Assembly (NCBI GenBank): GCA_015680685.1
Contig: MNCI01006604.1
Coordinates: forward strand, 186,001-250,000
Origin: Gnetum montanum
Taxonomy: Eukaryota; Streptophyta; Gnetopsida; Gnetales; Gnetaceae
Reading direction: 5' to 3'
DNA: 64,000 nucleotides
Positions 35,176-47,700 of the stretch are shown in pieces. The notes beneath the pieces were generated by a model. The model saw only the letters and a list, made by a program, of their open reading frames with translations. It was not told where the DNA came from and did no database searches. Made by a program: the position numbers and the translations under genes. Each line of letters begins with the position of its first letter. Positions within the stretch are counted from its first letter, which is position 1.

Positions 35176-36061
35176 ACTAGATATTATGAAAAGATAGATA
35201 ATATGATAAAAAAGGAAAATTAGTTGTCTTCATTTTCTAAAAGAGAAGATTACATCATGATTCCAAAACCCACAGAACATCCAAAATCTCTAACATTCAA
35301 ATGATGCTATAGAACATGAGGTTCTATAACCATACAATGGTTATTCTTGTTGCAAGACATAACCAATGAAGAATCTCTTCCATAACCCAAGCTTGAGATC
35401 TCAACACATAAGTAAGAACAAGAATACATAGGCACCACCTATGCACTTACTCAATGTGATCCCTCACACTCTTGCTCAAGCTCAACACATGAACATACAT
35501 GGCATCTCATCTCTGCATGATTATACAAGCATGAAACAAAATCCATATCTATTGATACAACAAGAATAAAATTCTAGAAAATATTTCTCATTCTTAACTT
35601 AAAGATCCCATGATATTTTTATCTTTTTTTTTTCATCTTCTCATTGTTGTTTTCCAAATTGGAATGGGCATTTCTGAAATTTTTCATGAATGTATAAGCT
35701 AACATTGGCCTTCTTAGGTCATCTCCTTTTAAAACCAAACTTTCAAAAGAGACATCTCCTAAGTTTTGGAGACATCCATTTCATGCGTAAGATGTCTTAT
35801 CTTGGATAATATGTCTTACCTAGGAGATCATAGTAGATTGAGAGATGTCTTCTTTGAGACATTTCCACTCTAAAGAGACATCTCCAATAATTCCAAGACC
35901 TATCCTATGAAAACTTGATTCTTGGAAAAGACATCGTCTCTGAAGTTCTAGCTCATGGATAAGACATCATCTTAACCTTCAAGATATCTCCACAAAGACT
36001 AAAACCTACAAAAACCATACTTAGGAAAGAGAAAAATTGGATTTGAAGAGATGTCCCTACA
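35176..36061 (-). repeat. 5' LTR of element 6, first part
   Basis: The remaining roughly 50 bp of this LTR are at about 27685-27734. The stretch 35740-36060 is rich in AGACATCT/GAGACA words, like the LTR of element 5. The minus-strand TCTTTTCATAATATCTAG before the break matches TCTTTTCATAATATCTAG in element 5 (near 22870). Confidence 0.72.
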
Positions 36062-37474
36062 CCAAGTTATAATAAATCATTAAAGTTAAATAGAAAAATC
36101 ATGCTCATGCCCCAAAATACAAATTCATTAAATAACCAAAACATAACATGAAATACATAGAAAAATAATATTTCATATAATGTTAATCCTTATTTTATCT
36201 TCTTCTTGGCTTTCTCTAAAGCTTCATGCTAAATCTATATAAAACCACATGCAAGAATTATTAGAAGACCTTCATATTAGAGAAAATCCATCTTTATGCT
36301 TCCTAGTATAGGTTTGGAGGATAGGGTTCATGCTACAAATCACACTATTAGAATCAATAGTAATTATTATTTAACCAATATTCAATAAAAATCATAACCA
36401 TTAAATTATACATTAATCAAAACTATTACTACATTAATCTACCATTAATTTCTGATTTGCATATACTAGTCATACTTCCATGAGTTTCCAACATAAGACA
36501 TAGAAATATATATATGGATGATACTAGCTTAAACAAGCCATCAAGAACTCTTTGTTATGAACCTCACATTTCTAAATAAACCTTTATGAATGTTTAGCTA
36601 TTGGTTAATGTTTATTTCTAGTATCAACCCTATAGTTATCCTAGGTTCTAGCTCCTCATCATCATGTAGATTTGATATTGACTATATGTCGCTGAGGTTA
36701 ATGGTCTTGCTTTGAATTTAACTATATCATGGTCTACTAGCTAATATCAACTCTTGAAAATCATGTTAGTTAAAAAAACCTAATGATGTAAATTACATGT
36801 TAATAAGGTTGATGATGTGGATTTGAAGTCAACTATACCATGACTAACTAGCTACTATTAGTAGCCTAAATATACTTTCCTATCTTTTAAACATATTGAA
36901 CATTGCCAAATGTGGATGTTACAAACTCAAAACATTCAGTAACGACTATCAAATGCGGATGTTATTTTTTCCAAATATCATTGCCATTGTGTCATGCTAG
37001 AAAGTGTAAAAAAGTTCCATTATAATTTTTAAGTTCTAGATTCATTGCAATGCACAGAAAGACTGCAATTACCACTACTAATAGGAGGAAATGACATAGG
37101 AAGATAAGTATAAGATAAAAAGTGAAAAAGTAAAAAAAATGTAGCTTACAATAAGAAAATAGAAAATAAGTTCTAGAATATATAAAAGGAAACCATTAGA
37201 AAGAAATCTTTAGATGTTATCAAGAGATCTTGGTAAGGAGCTTTATTGGATTACATAGTCTAAGCTAGCTCAAGTGTATAGAATCAATATAGTTCCTTAA
37301 CTAAATAAGAAATGAAATGAAGAAATTTATAGTTGGTAAATAAAAAAGTGACTATAATATATAATAAAATAATATACACTTCCAAGGAAAAACAATCAAT
37401 CAATTAAATCCTCACACCGTTTCATAATAAAATAAAAAAATCAAGGATAGATCACACACTTTTAATGCTTCAGA

Positions 37475-37516
<42 letters not shown>

Positions 37517-38187
37517 CTCAAGCATAAAATGACCTTAGAATAGGCTTAGCCATCTTCTTTTGCATTTTCTAGCTATTTTATAACTTTTTTCAAGTGGTTC
37601 ATTGCCTTTTTCAATCATTGGAATGTCTCAAAAGTTGAACCTTTTTTTATTAATAAATATTTTATTAAGATAATTAGTGATTGAGATATGTAACTCCATT
37701 TTAGATTCTATCCTATGAATGGACTATGATTGCACCCAAGTTCATTAGTAAAAGAAGAATATTTTCATCACTATTTTTTGGCTAGCTATAACCCTGTTGT
37801 TACAAGTAATTTCTAAAATATATATTATTGTAATCCACAATGGTTTAAAACATATCTCTTAACTTAGAAAATTTATAAAATTCATAATTTGGATATACTA
37901 TATTAGACTTCAAACTATAGCTATCGCAAGACTAGATTGCAACTCATTGTGATCCATAGTAGCCTTGTAATTGCTTATCCAAGCTATAAAAATATGCAAA
38001 TAACTCCAAATAAATAAACAAATACAACTCCTGAATCCTACTTCTTTTAGAATACAATGATGATAAAAATTACATCCAAGAGTGGGTTGATGTTCTCATC
38101 ATTTCTCTTAGTCTTCAAAAGAGACCTATCTTCAATTGAATATTACACGTGGGATAGCCTTCAATCTCCAAAAATCCAAATTATTTT
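36062..38187. other. Unassigned AT-rich DNA
   Basis: No domain, LTR or open frame of note. It contains the TC microsatellite and forms the target into which element 8 inserted. It may be very old decayed repeat. Confidence 0.6.
37478..37512. repeat. (TC)n microsatellite
   Basis: About 35 bp of perfect alternating TC. Confidence 0.95.
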
Positions 38188-38324
38188 TGAAACACCACAA
38201 AATTTGGAGTTTAGCACTTCTCCAACACCAAGAAGGTCCCTTGGGCCGATAGACAACCACAACTACATCTGGGGTTGCACTTGGCAATTTCGGAGATCCG
38301 ATGCTTAATTTTCACTAAGTATCC

Positions 38325-38735
38325 AGTCCCAGCATATACGCCCAAGTGTACATCCCTAGCGTATACGCTCAAATCTCAGCGTATACACCCAGCGTGTACG
38401 CCCAAGTTCACAGCATATACGCCCAGCGTACGCCCAGTGTACACACCTCACATGTACGCTTAGAAGGTACAATAGATGTATGCGCCCGACGTGAAACCTC
38501 CAAAGACAGCATAAAAACAGCACTACAGAGCAAGATCCGGCACAAGGAAGCAACCATCAGTGCATACGCCCTAGCGTATACACCCTAGCGTATACGCCCA
38601 GCACATCAACGTATATGCCCCAGCGTATACACCCAGCGTCCACCCGCGTATACACCAGCGTCCACGACAACTGCGCCTAAGTCCACGACAACTGCGCCTA
38701 AGTCCACATACGCCCAGAACCTCCAGCGTATACGC
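38325..38735. repeat. GCGTATACGC palindrome cluster in U3 of element 8
   Basis: More than a dozen irregularly spaced words of the type CAGCGTATACGCCCA, many exact or near-exact palindromes with CG flanking TATA. Spacing varies from about 13 to 30 bp. It continues as related words into the leader. Confidence 0.85.
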
Positions 38736-38792
38736 CCACCAAATGTAACATTGTACACTTGTATTTTACACTTTTGCACCTGGTCAATGCGC

Positions 38793-38838
38793 CACGTGTC
38801 TCCTAACCTGAGTCCGCCATCAAAACCCTGTATAAAAG
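38793..38838 (+). promoter_or_regulatory. LTR promoter: ABRE/G-box and TATA box
   Basis: CCACGTGTC (CACGTG at 38793-38798) contains the canonical ACGTGTC abscisic-acid response core. TATAAAAG follows at 38831-38838. The pair is repeated in the 3' LTR (53169-53174 and about 53206-53213), and the TATA box is also kept in element 1. Transcription would start some 30 bp downstream. Stress or ABA response is inference from the motif alone. Confidence 0.7.
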
Positions 38839-39420
38839 CCCAATTTTTCATGAAATCTAGAGGTCGAAAAAAATTCCCAGAGCACACGAGAGAGCAGAGA
38901 TGCTGCAAACTAGAGCACAAAACCTCTGATGCTGGACAACCCTGTACGCTGAGTAGATAGCCCATACGCTGTGCCTATAGTGTGAACCAGCCGCAATCAT
39001 CCTTGCATCCACCGGGGCTTTTCGTCTGCCTTGTGTTCCAGTCACAACTATGTTAGACCAGTGCATTGTACCTTCATTTTATAATCCCATTATTACATTT
39101 TCTTCCCAAAATCATTTACAGTTTGTATTAATCGACGCATGTGTTCTGTTTACGGTCTCTTTATGTTACACTCTGTTTACATTGTTTACGCTCTGTTTAT
39201 GCCCTGTTTACGCCGTTCACGTATAACCCAGCGTATAGCACCCCGGTGTACGTTTGGGGAAATCCTTGTCTGATCCGCGTGCGGACCACCCAAGGTACTC
39301 TACCTTCGTCCATTCCAGCTTTCCCTCAAGTGAAGGTAGGGTCTTCTGTGCATGTCCCGTGATCCTACGGTCTCTGTTTCCTTCCAGCTGGAGACCGACG
39401 ATTTCGGGCGGGACAAAAAT

Positions 39421-39439
39421 TGGTGCTAGAAGGAGGGCC
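39421..39439 (+). other. Primer binding site of element 8
   Basis: TGGTGCTAGAAGGAGGGCC starts five bases after the LTR end and is conserved in elements 1, 2 and 3. The tRNA is not assigned. Confidence 0.8.
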
Positions 39440-40064
39440 TCTACCTAAAAACATTACCTGCAAACTTCTCGGCGTCTACGCTGCTCAGCGTTTACGTTAC
39501 TCTGTTTCTAACCCGCTCTGTAAACTATCCAGTGTCTATGCTGCATAGCATCTACACTGTTCAATTCAAACCCTTCCATCCATAGGATCCCCAGCGTCTA
39601 CGCTGCCGAGTATACGCTACACGCTTTATGTTGAAAAATTTTCCTATGCTATACACAACTATTAAAGTTTACGCTGCACATTTTTACGCCGTAGATTTTT
39701 CTACGCTACCGTACATTTACACTACGCCTTTTATGCCATAGAGTTTCTCTACGCTGCACACTGACTTTCTCTGAGATTTTGTTTACACCACATATTTACG
39801 CTCCAAACTCGCTTACGCTACTGTTCATTTATACCATACTCTTCACACTGTAAAGCCTATTTTCATTGCACGCCTACGCTGTATACGCTGCTCAGCGTAT
39901 ACGCCGCACTCCTTATGCTATGGACTTCTCTACGCTGACCCTATATGCTGTCTACGCCATCATTATACGCTGGACATTGAAGCGTATATGCTGCACCTTA
40001 GCTTTACATTGTACTAAGTCCAATTTCACGTCCCTATACCGTGCCATACCCTCGATAGATCATC
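39440..40064 (+). other. Leader of element 8
   Basis: Non-coding, rich in TACGCTG, GTTTACGC and GCGTATACGC words. Matching sequence is in element 1 at 1-346. No tandem 160-bp unit as in element 3 is present. Confidence 0.7.
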
Positions 40065-42740
40065 ATGAACCCTGTGAACACCACTACTGCAACCGCTCAA
40101 GTAACTGATGGTGTGGGTACCATGGCCGTCCAACAGCTCGTCGTTCAACCCACAGCGGGGCCTCGTCGGTCCCTTAGGCTGCAAGGGAGGAATCCATCAC
40201 CCCACATCATAACTGATGACCAATATAACTTCATATGCGTGAAGATACAAGCCGGTATAGCCGTGGACCGAACTAAAATAGAAGTCAAGAGGCAGTACAA
40301 GCTTTTCTACAGGGGAGGGTAGGAGTTTATTCCCTCCCCATACAATGGCATCCCTGTCCCAGAGGCTTATTCTGAGCTAATCACACAACTCCTCTTGCAA
40401 AGGAGTTAGTCTTGGATTCATCCTGCAGTAGATCCTCAACTGGAAGAGGAGGATGATTTCGCTGCCCAATCCGAACATGAAGACTCGTATCACACCCTCA
40501 ACCCGCAAGTGCATATTAACCCCATTTTTCATCCAGGCACAAGGGAAATCATGCCCCTCCAACCCCTGAGGTTCACCCAAGTGCAAGTACCTCTGCCGAA
40601 AACATCAACGCTGGTCCATGTTCCTCGGCCGACTGACCCGCAATTCAACACACTCCCTCTTGCCATCATCCCCGCTACAGCTGCCGGCCCATCCTCGCAA
40701 GCACCACCCCATCCCAATAACATGGGAGTAACCTTCTCACCCCGAGTGATTGGGATGTCGCATGTAATACTGGCATCTACGTTGGCCCACTACATTCCCC
40801 ACATCCAACCACACGCGATCCCTCCAACCACAGTAACTCAACAGGGAGTTCCTCCACAAAATGTGGCTGGGCAATGGGCGGCGATGGGTGTGCCATCACA
40901 TCAAACCTCCCACCACCATGTGCCACCCCATTCAATTCCACCAGCCAACATTTCCCAAGTACAACAACAACCTCTCATCTACAACGTGCCATCTCTAGTG
41001 CCACCCACTATGAACATCCTGCAAGCACAACCACTGACCGCACAGCTTTCAGCCTTTCAGCCTACCATCCAACAGTCTAACTTGTACAATATAACACAAC
41101 CTCAAGTTGCCATGTCACCCAGTGCCCAAGGCTAGGCAGATGCCAAAAAACTAATGCAAGAACTAATAGATGAGGTTAAATGCCTCAAAACGGTTGCCGA
41201 CGAAGAGCTAAAGGTAGTGGACATCTACCACGATGACCCCATCAGCCCTTCCGTCCCACCTCTGACCTTGCCCAAAGGCATCTTGTTACCAACACTAACT
41301 AAATATAATGGGGAGATGGACCCTAATGCACATCTTATAATGTTTAGGTTAGAATGCACGTTACTCCAGGCATGGCCCCATGCCATTTTGCGAGTGTTCC
41401 CAATGTCCCTTGCCGGGAGAGCACTCGATTGGTATCGGGCCCTGCCGAGGAATTCTATATTTTCCTTAGAAGATTTGTTACATCAGTTCGTGACCAGATT
41501 CAAATACAACTTGAAACCTAAGGTGACATTGGACAGCCTCATACAGGTTAAACAAGCACCGCTCGAACCTGTCCAAAAATTTATCCAAAGATGGAGCGCC
41601 GCTCTCAATGAGCTACATGAGCCAATCTCACAAACATATCTGCTCACAATCCTAAAGGGGGCTGTTAATGATTTCTTCAAATCCAAATTATATTACCTTA
41701 ATGTGCGTAACCTTAACTAGGCCTTTGTGCAAATCAAAAATATAGAAGAGGCAACTCAAAACTGCCACAACCCTGCATACTTAGCCTTCAAAAACCAACA
41801 CAGCAAGAAAGACAAAGAAAAGGCTAAAGAAACCATAGCAGAAATAGTAGAAACGCAACAAAAAAACAAGCCACCAATAGCCCCCACTAACTATGCTAGA
41901 CCTACTCCCGTAACTACACCAGAATCATCATCATCGTAAAATCCAACACAAAACCGTGCGAGCAATTTTGAGAGGAAAGAACCTTCTCAATATACGCCGT
42001 TACCTATGAAGCCATCCTAGCTATTCGATCAACTACTGAAAGTGGGATTAATGAAACATAAATAGTTATCCCTCGCAGCGATCTAGAGACATGATCAGTT
42101 CTGTCAACTCGTTCAGAACCCGAGCCTAGCAATGCCAGATGAGCCTCCAGTGCCTAAAGGTTTTAGAATGGATCGCTTCTGTGACTATCATCAACATAAT
42201 GGGCACGACACGGATTACTGTTTCACATTAAAGCAGGACATACAACGAATGATCGATGAAGGCCAAATCACTTTTGATGAGGCTAACCTGGTCCAACCAC
42301 AGAACTAGGCTATGGGGGTGTATAAAGACCCTCTGAACACCAAGGAAGCATTGTACATAATGAATACAATCTGCTTTGATGATGAACCTGAGACACCCAA
42401 CATTAACACCGTCTACCCTGAATATGAACAACAACCACCTAACAAGCCGTTTGCAGTCCAAGTCCCTCCCACTCCATTCGCATCCATGCCTCAACCATCA
42501 CCCACCCTGCAAAAACCATACGTAGTGCATGTACCACCCGCTGTCCCTACCCCAAATCTATCAACCCCTCCTACTCGGCCTGCCCCTTTCGTAGTCCGAG
42601 TGCTACCTGCAGTTGCAACAGTAGAGGTCCAACCTCTGCCTACACAAACCCCATACGTCGTTAAGACATCTTCAAGTCCTAATCCTTACCAAGCCTCCAC
42701 CTCACAAATGCAAAAACAGACCCAGCCCCTACGTCATTAG
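40065..42740 (+). pseudogene. gag of element 8
   Basis: It starts MNPVNTTT at 40065, with the conserved RRSLRLQGRNP motif near 40165 and KLFYRGG then EFIPSPYNG, interrupted by a TAG. A Pro/Gln-rich part runs to about 41130. The gag core at 41154-41720 has KYNGEMDPNAHLI, GRALDWYRALP, FKYNLKPKVTLDSL, VQKFIQRW and KGAVNDFFKSKLYYL. A Lys-rich segment is followed by the finger FCDYHQHNGHDTDYCFTLKQ near 42175-42235, complete here. A proline-rich linker follows. About five stops break an otherwise well-kept frame. It is the best preserved gag of the family in this window. Confidence 0.85.
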
Positions 42741-42741
42741 G

Positions 42742-44148
42742 ATGCCTGGCCAACCTTCTGCTCAACCACATCTGATTGTCCAACCCCAACTTCACCCGGC
42801 TCCATATGTGATACAAATCCCAAAGCAACCTAAGGCTCCCAGACCGGCTCCACCTCCATGCCACACACGAGAACGCTTAGCGGATAAGCTTACGCGTGAA
42901 CTCTTGGAGAAGGAGCATCAACGGTTAGCCTTAGGGCCACCTAAACCCACTCCACTTAACGCTGTATCCATGACACAACCCAACAGTCAACCAAGCGTAG
43001 GAAACGAGGGAGAACCATCCAAAAAGCATGATACATCTAAAACAATGGCTCCGAAAAAAAATGACGAACCAACAAAGCATGAAATAAAACTATTGGGGCC
43101 AATGGACCCAGTCACCATTGATACAAACACCCCCAGCAGTAGAGACTTCGCAACAACTTTAACGCAAGTCACACAAGCACTCAAGCAAAATAACACTTCG
43201 CTAAGATTGTATGACTTGGTTATTACATCCCAAACACATCGTGAAGCCTTGGTACGCATGCTAACATCCATCCCAGTAAGCAAGAACTTGCCCCCAAACG
43301 AACCATCCATTCATGCTGCAATGTACTTGCCCCAAGGGTCAACGTCCAAACCACTGAGCTTCCACAATGATAACATTAAAGTGGACAAGAAAATAGGGGA
43401 GGTGACAATAGCCCCCATGTTCATAATGATACGCATATATCAGTTCAAGATACACAGGGTCCACGTAGACGATGGAGCGGCTACGAACGTGGTACCATAC
43501 CCCATCGTGGAACAACTAGGGCTGACCGAGTTAATCAAACCAACTACAACTACATGTCTAAAATCATTCAGTGGGTCACGCGTGATGGTCAAAGGTATAG
43601 TAACCTTAGACTTCATAGCGGGGGACCATTTTCCCATGTCCACCGATTTCGTGGTGGTTGACAAAATGCCAGGATTCAACCTAATATTAGGAAGACCCTA
43701 GTAGGCCCAACTCAAAGCTGTCTCCTCCCCCATACACCAAGAGATTCACCTACCTTATGAAGGTGGCAAAATCATCATTTATGGGGAGGCCGTTACTCCC
43801 ATTATTTCATCACACATGGACATGGACCAAGGCTCAGAAGTTAAGCTCGAAGAGCTTGGACAAAACAACATAAAAGAACAAAAACCGGTAAGTGCTAATC
43901 CTTTCAACAAGGAAGAAGAGCCACCTAAAACAGAAAAACGTACGCTTGACAGCACAGAAACTAACATAGAACTCGCCACGAATACTAAAACATTTGAAAA
44001 CACTGACACAGAAGCCATTCCATCAGATGTCCCTTGGGCTGAATTGCCATTCAACGTGATCAGCGAAGGGGATGCTGGATACAGAATCATACCCATTAAC
44101 ACGTCGCCTAACATTAAAAAGAAAAAAATCAAAAAATCCCTCAAGTAA
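42742..44148 (+). pseudogene. Protease of element 8
   Basis: A linker is followed by LYDLVITSQTHREALVRML near 43205, a motif also seen in element 2. The retropepsin has VHVDDGAATNVVPYPIVEQL at about 43461 and SFSGSRVMVKGIVTLDFIAGD, ending FNLILGRP at 43698. A TAG then stands where W is expected. The frame continues AQLKAVSSPIHQEIHLPYEG and IIIYGEA, and ends in a Lys-rich tail with a stop at 44146-44148. The protease and its tail are of Ogre/Tat type. Apart from the TAG the domain looks complete. Confidence 0.85.
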
Positions 44149-44149
44149 T

Positions 44150-44460
44150 ACCATCTCAAAACGTCCAAAACGACGTTGAACTACAACACGTCCGAAATGA
44201 CGCTAAACTACAACAAATCAAAAAAAAATACACCAAAACATTAAACTACACTCCCTGTCCGAAACAATGTTAAACTATCATGTTTGCAATGACATAAAAC
44301 TAGCCATGATCAGAAATGGTCAATCAATCGAAAAATCCACCCACGTTATCCCAAAGGTTACTCGTTTACAATGGGGCCTGAAATGACCTTAAACTACAAA
44401 TTGGAGCCCGAAATGGCCTTAAACTACGCATGTGGCCCGCAATGGCCTTAAACTAAATCA
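44150..44460. repeat. Spacer array 1 of element 8
   Basis: Units of CCCGAAATGGCCTTAAACTAC type; three good copies lie at 44370-44455 and six or more degenerate ones upstream. It lies between the protease stop and the 3' end of the antisense gene. Confidence 0.82.
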
Positions 44461-44745
44461 TACACTTGCGCACTGTTTTCCTCTTTTGTTTACCATTACA
44501 ATTTACAATTACATCTGCACATTACACTTAAAACAAAAAAAATATATTTATAAAACCAAAATATTTTACATTGCCATGTCGCGTGTGCAATCAAGCTCAA
44601 AATCAACCAAAAACATGTTATACATGCAATGATGTAAAATTATAAGTGTCAACTAGTTTCGTTCATCTCAAAATTTTCAAGTTACAATTCCCATATCAAT
44701 TTGAGTTAGCATAGTTCCGAAGGCAAAGCTAAAAGCAAAACTAAA

Positions 44746-47700
44746 CTAAGCATCTGGGACGGGAGGATCATCCCCTTTAGATACACCAGCGTCAAGGCCC
44801 CTCGCTCCACTGGAGCCAACTTCTTGGACATCGTCACCACCTTCCTCCTGAAAATACAAAATGAGACAACCAATATAAGAACAAGAGAGTGTCAAAATTT
44901 CAAACATTATTCTGTAAATCAATTTCATAATGACAAAACGCTTACCATAGGAGATCCACCCAAACCAAACTCCAATCGATGAAGGATTTCCTCCTCCGAA
45001 ACACTAGCCTAATCTGTCTCACCAAGGCCTAGGTCGACATTTGCCAAGGTCTTTCCCTTTTCAACAGTCGACCAGACAGGGCGTTTCAAAGAAAATTCAC
45101 CCACAGTAGCTTCCCCAGAAGTAGTTGTAATAACCCTCTTAGGAGATTCCATCTCAACTATAGTGTTCTCCGCAAAAGTGTCGAACGCAGAACGTAAGCC
45201 CAAACCCTCTACGAACATCTCAAGTTGTCGTTTCTCTATAGAAACTTCTTTCAATGATTTCTTATAGTGGTGCTTATGATTCTTCTCATCTTGACCCCAC
45301 TTATGCACCTTGGAGGAAAATGCCTTCCAATCCTGGCACTTGAGATTCAATAGGTCTACCTGGGCTTTACGTTCCGCTAGCCTCCGAGTTAGTGACACAT
45401 GGTGATTTAAAAGTTCCAATATCTATTATATGTAATCTTAGACGTTCGCCAAGAACTATCACCTGCTAATTGAGCTGAAGCGAATTCATAACGAGCTTTG
45501 AGGTTGTCACGTTTGACTGATAACTCGGAGACTTCCTTCTCCTTTGTTTGGAAATGCAACCATAGTTGTTCGATGGATCGCCTACAGGTCGACACCGACT
45601 TGGCGTTATGGACAAGGCTTTCCACCACCTCATTATAAACTAGCCTTGGTACCTGTTCCACTTCTGGGGGTAGAGTAGGAAAACTATCAAGTCTTATTAC
45701 CTTGGAAGGTTCCCACTTCAACTTGGAACCTATGTGTACGAAAAGATCAAACGTTAAGACAACAGAAATAGGGTGTGACACTCTAAAATGGCAAACCATT
45801 TGAAAACGTTATACCTATTTCAGGGTTGACCTATTGAATCCGTTCGACCACTTCCTCTCCGATCCCAGCAACAAAATCCATCTTACTTGGCATTTCTGTC
45901 CAAGTAAATGGCTAACGGGTGCATAATGAACTAACCTCCATGGTCCTCTCAGGGGGAACCATCTTCATGGGTATGTCCAAGCGCACCATCCTAGTTTCGC
46001 TACCTACATCTGTGAAAAATGAAAACATGAAAATAAAAAACCGTAGCGATGACAACTAACAAAGCAAGATGAAATAAGATAAAAAGAAAACATACCGTCC
46101 TCCTTATCACCTTCTGGGGGATCCCCCAAGTCCACATCTCCTCGAAGAAAGCTGCGGAACATTTGTTTGACACCGCCCTGGTCATCCAATGGTTCAGTTT
46201 TTCTAGTGTCTTCCTTTAGCTCCTCCGTTCCTTCTCCCTGATCCTTTTCAACATTTTCTTCTTCATTATTCCGCTCCTTGTTGATCTCCTCCTCCTCAGT
46301 AATGGTTTCTAAAGCTTGCTTCCTCACATTTCAAATCAAGCCAAAGACATCAATGACATGTAAGCGATTGAAGAAAAATCATGAGCAAAATGAAAATAAT
46401 AGCACAATAGGCCGACGAAGTTTACGTACCAGGCATTTTGAATCTTATGCGCTTTACCCATGGCTCCCTCACATTAGAAGCCTCCCCAGTTGGGCGTTCA
46501 TGTCTCTTCAGCTTCGATTTGTCTTGCCCAACGGTTTCTTTAATAACCTGCTTATCTCTTCTTGCAGTGAGGAGCACGTTGTCTGGCTCTAACCCCAGAC
46601 TGTCATGAGTATGAATGGAGGTATCCGATGATCCCCCGGTCGTAATAGACACGGACTCATCAATGCCCTTAGGAGCATCTTGAGACTTGGCTGTTTCAAA
46701 CAGGTGATTGATCCATGGGCGAGATAGTTGACCCTAATCCCATAGAACAAACTTGTTGTCCCCACGGACTACCAGAAACTCGGGGAAGCGACGAAGGTAA
46801 CTGGTGAAGAAAGCAAAGGTGAAGTGGGATTGCACCTCAACATTTGAGCGCAATCACACTATCTCCTTGTGCAAGCTAGACAGCAAAAATTCAGCCCAGT
46901 TATAGCGCATGCCAGTTTCCAGGATAGTTCACATGACGCGTACAGCCTCAACCCCAAGACTCTATACCTGATAAAGGGTTTTGGGGAATACCCACGATCT
47001 AAATAGGGGATATAGTTCGTTTACCTCCTCAACCTTCGCTTTCCCCTGCATCGGGAACCCCTTAGCACCCTTGGCTAGGCCCAGCCAGTCCTCCAACTCA
47101 CGTATTGTTTGGAGCTCCTTATGAGCCCTGTCTAAAACTATACTTATGCCATCTGTTGGTACCCCAAATAAGTTTGAAAAGAACTCTGGCGACAGATGGA
47201 AAACTACCTTAACACCCTTGATCTAGGTGTTGTAGTAGGAGATAGGCTCATTAAAAGAATCCACGATCCCAATCATCTCCCCTATTGATACATCAAGACT
47301 GGGAGTCATGAAGAGCTCCATAAGGCCAACATTGTCTAGGCAGCGAACAATAGATGGCGAGGCATGGTTGCGCAACCATTTCTGAGCCTTAGTCACCCCC
47401 TCAAACTTCATCAACAGGGTTGTCTTGGTTCGCCCAGTTGTAATAGGATCCCCACCAGGAGGTACATCAACTGCAAGTACAATTTGGGATGGTTGTATTA
47501 GTATAACTCTGGATAGTTAAAACCCGTTAACACATCTAGGAAGGGTTATCATTTACCATCAGTGGTGGAATTGGATGTGCTTCCCACACCAGAGTCATGA
47601 GGGAAAACTAGCCCCTGGTCAGACCAATCTTTATCTAGCCACCCACGAGCTTGGCACATTGCCAACGCTCTAGAGAACTGTTGATGAAAAAAGATGATGT

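Larger units (their letters stand above)
25736..36061 (-). mobile_element. Element 6: truncated chromovirus-like element split by element 7
   Basis: The minus strand shows an LTR starting TGTAGGGACATCTC at 36061 and running to 35176. It resumes at 27734 and ends near 27685. A tRNA-iMet type primer site (27665-27676), gag (about 27560-26480) and protease (about 26360-25960) follow. Across the gap the sequence aligns continuously with the LTR of element 5 (about 22840-22925), so element 7 is an insertion in the LTR of element 6. The pol and 3' end are missing where it meets element 5. Confidence 0.72.
38188..39415 (+). repeat. 5' LTR of element 8
   Basis: The LTR is 1,228 bp, starting TGAAACACC and ending GGGACA. 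U3 carries a dense cluster of GCGTATACGC-like palindromes (38325-38735), followed by an ABRE/G-box and a TATA box. It is about 190 bp longer than the 3' LTR, mainly because it has more palindrome units. Confidence 0.9.

Noticed and set aside
38325-38735. CRISPR-like series of short palindromic repeats
   Set aside because: Spacing is irregular, units vary, no cas genes are near, and the series sits in U3 of a plant LTR.
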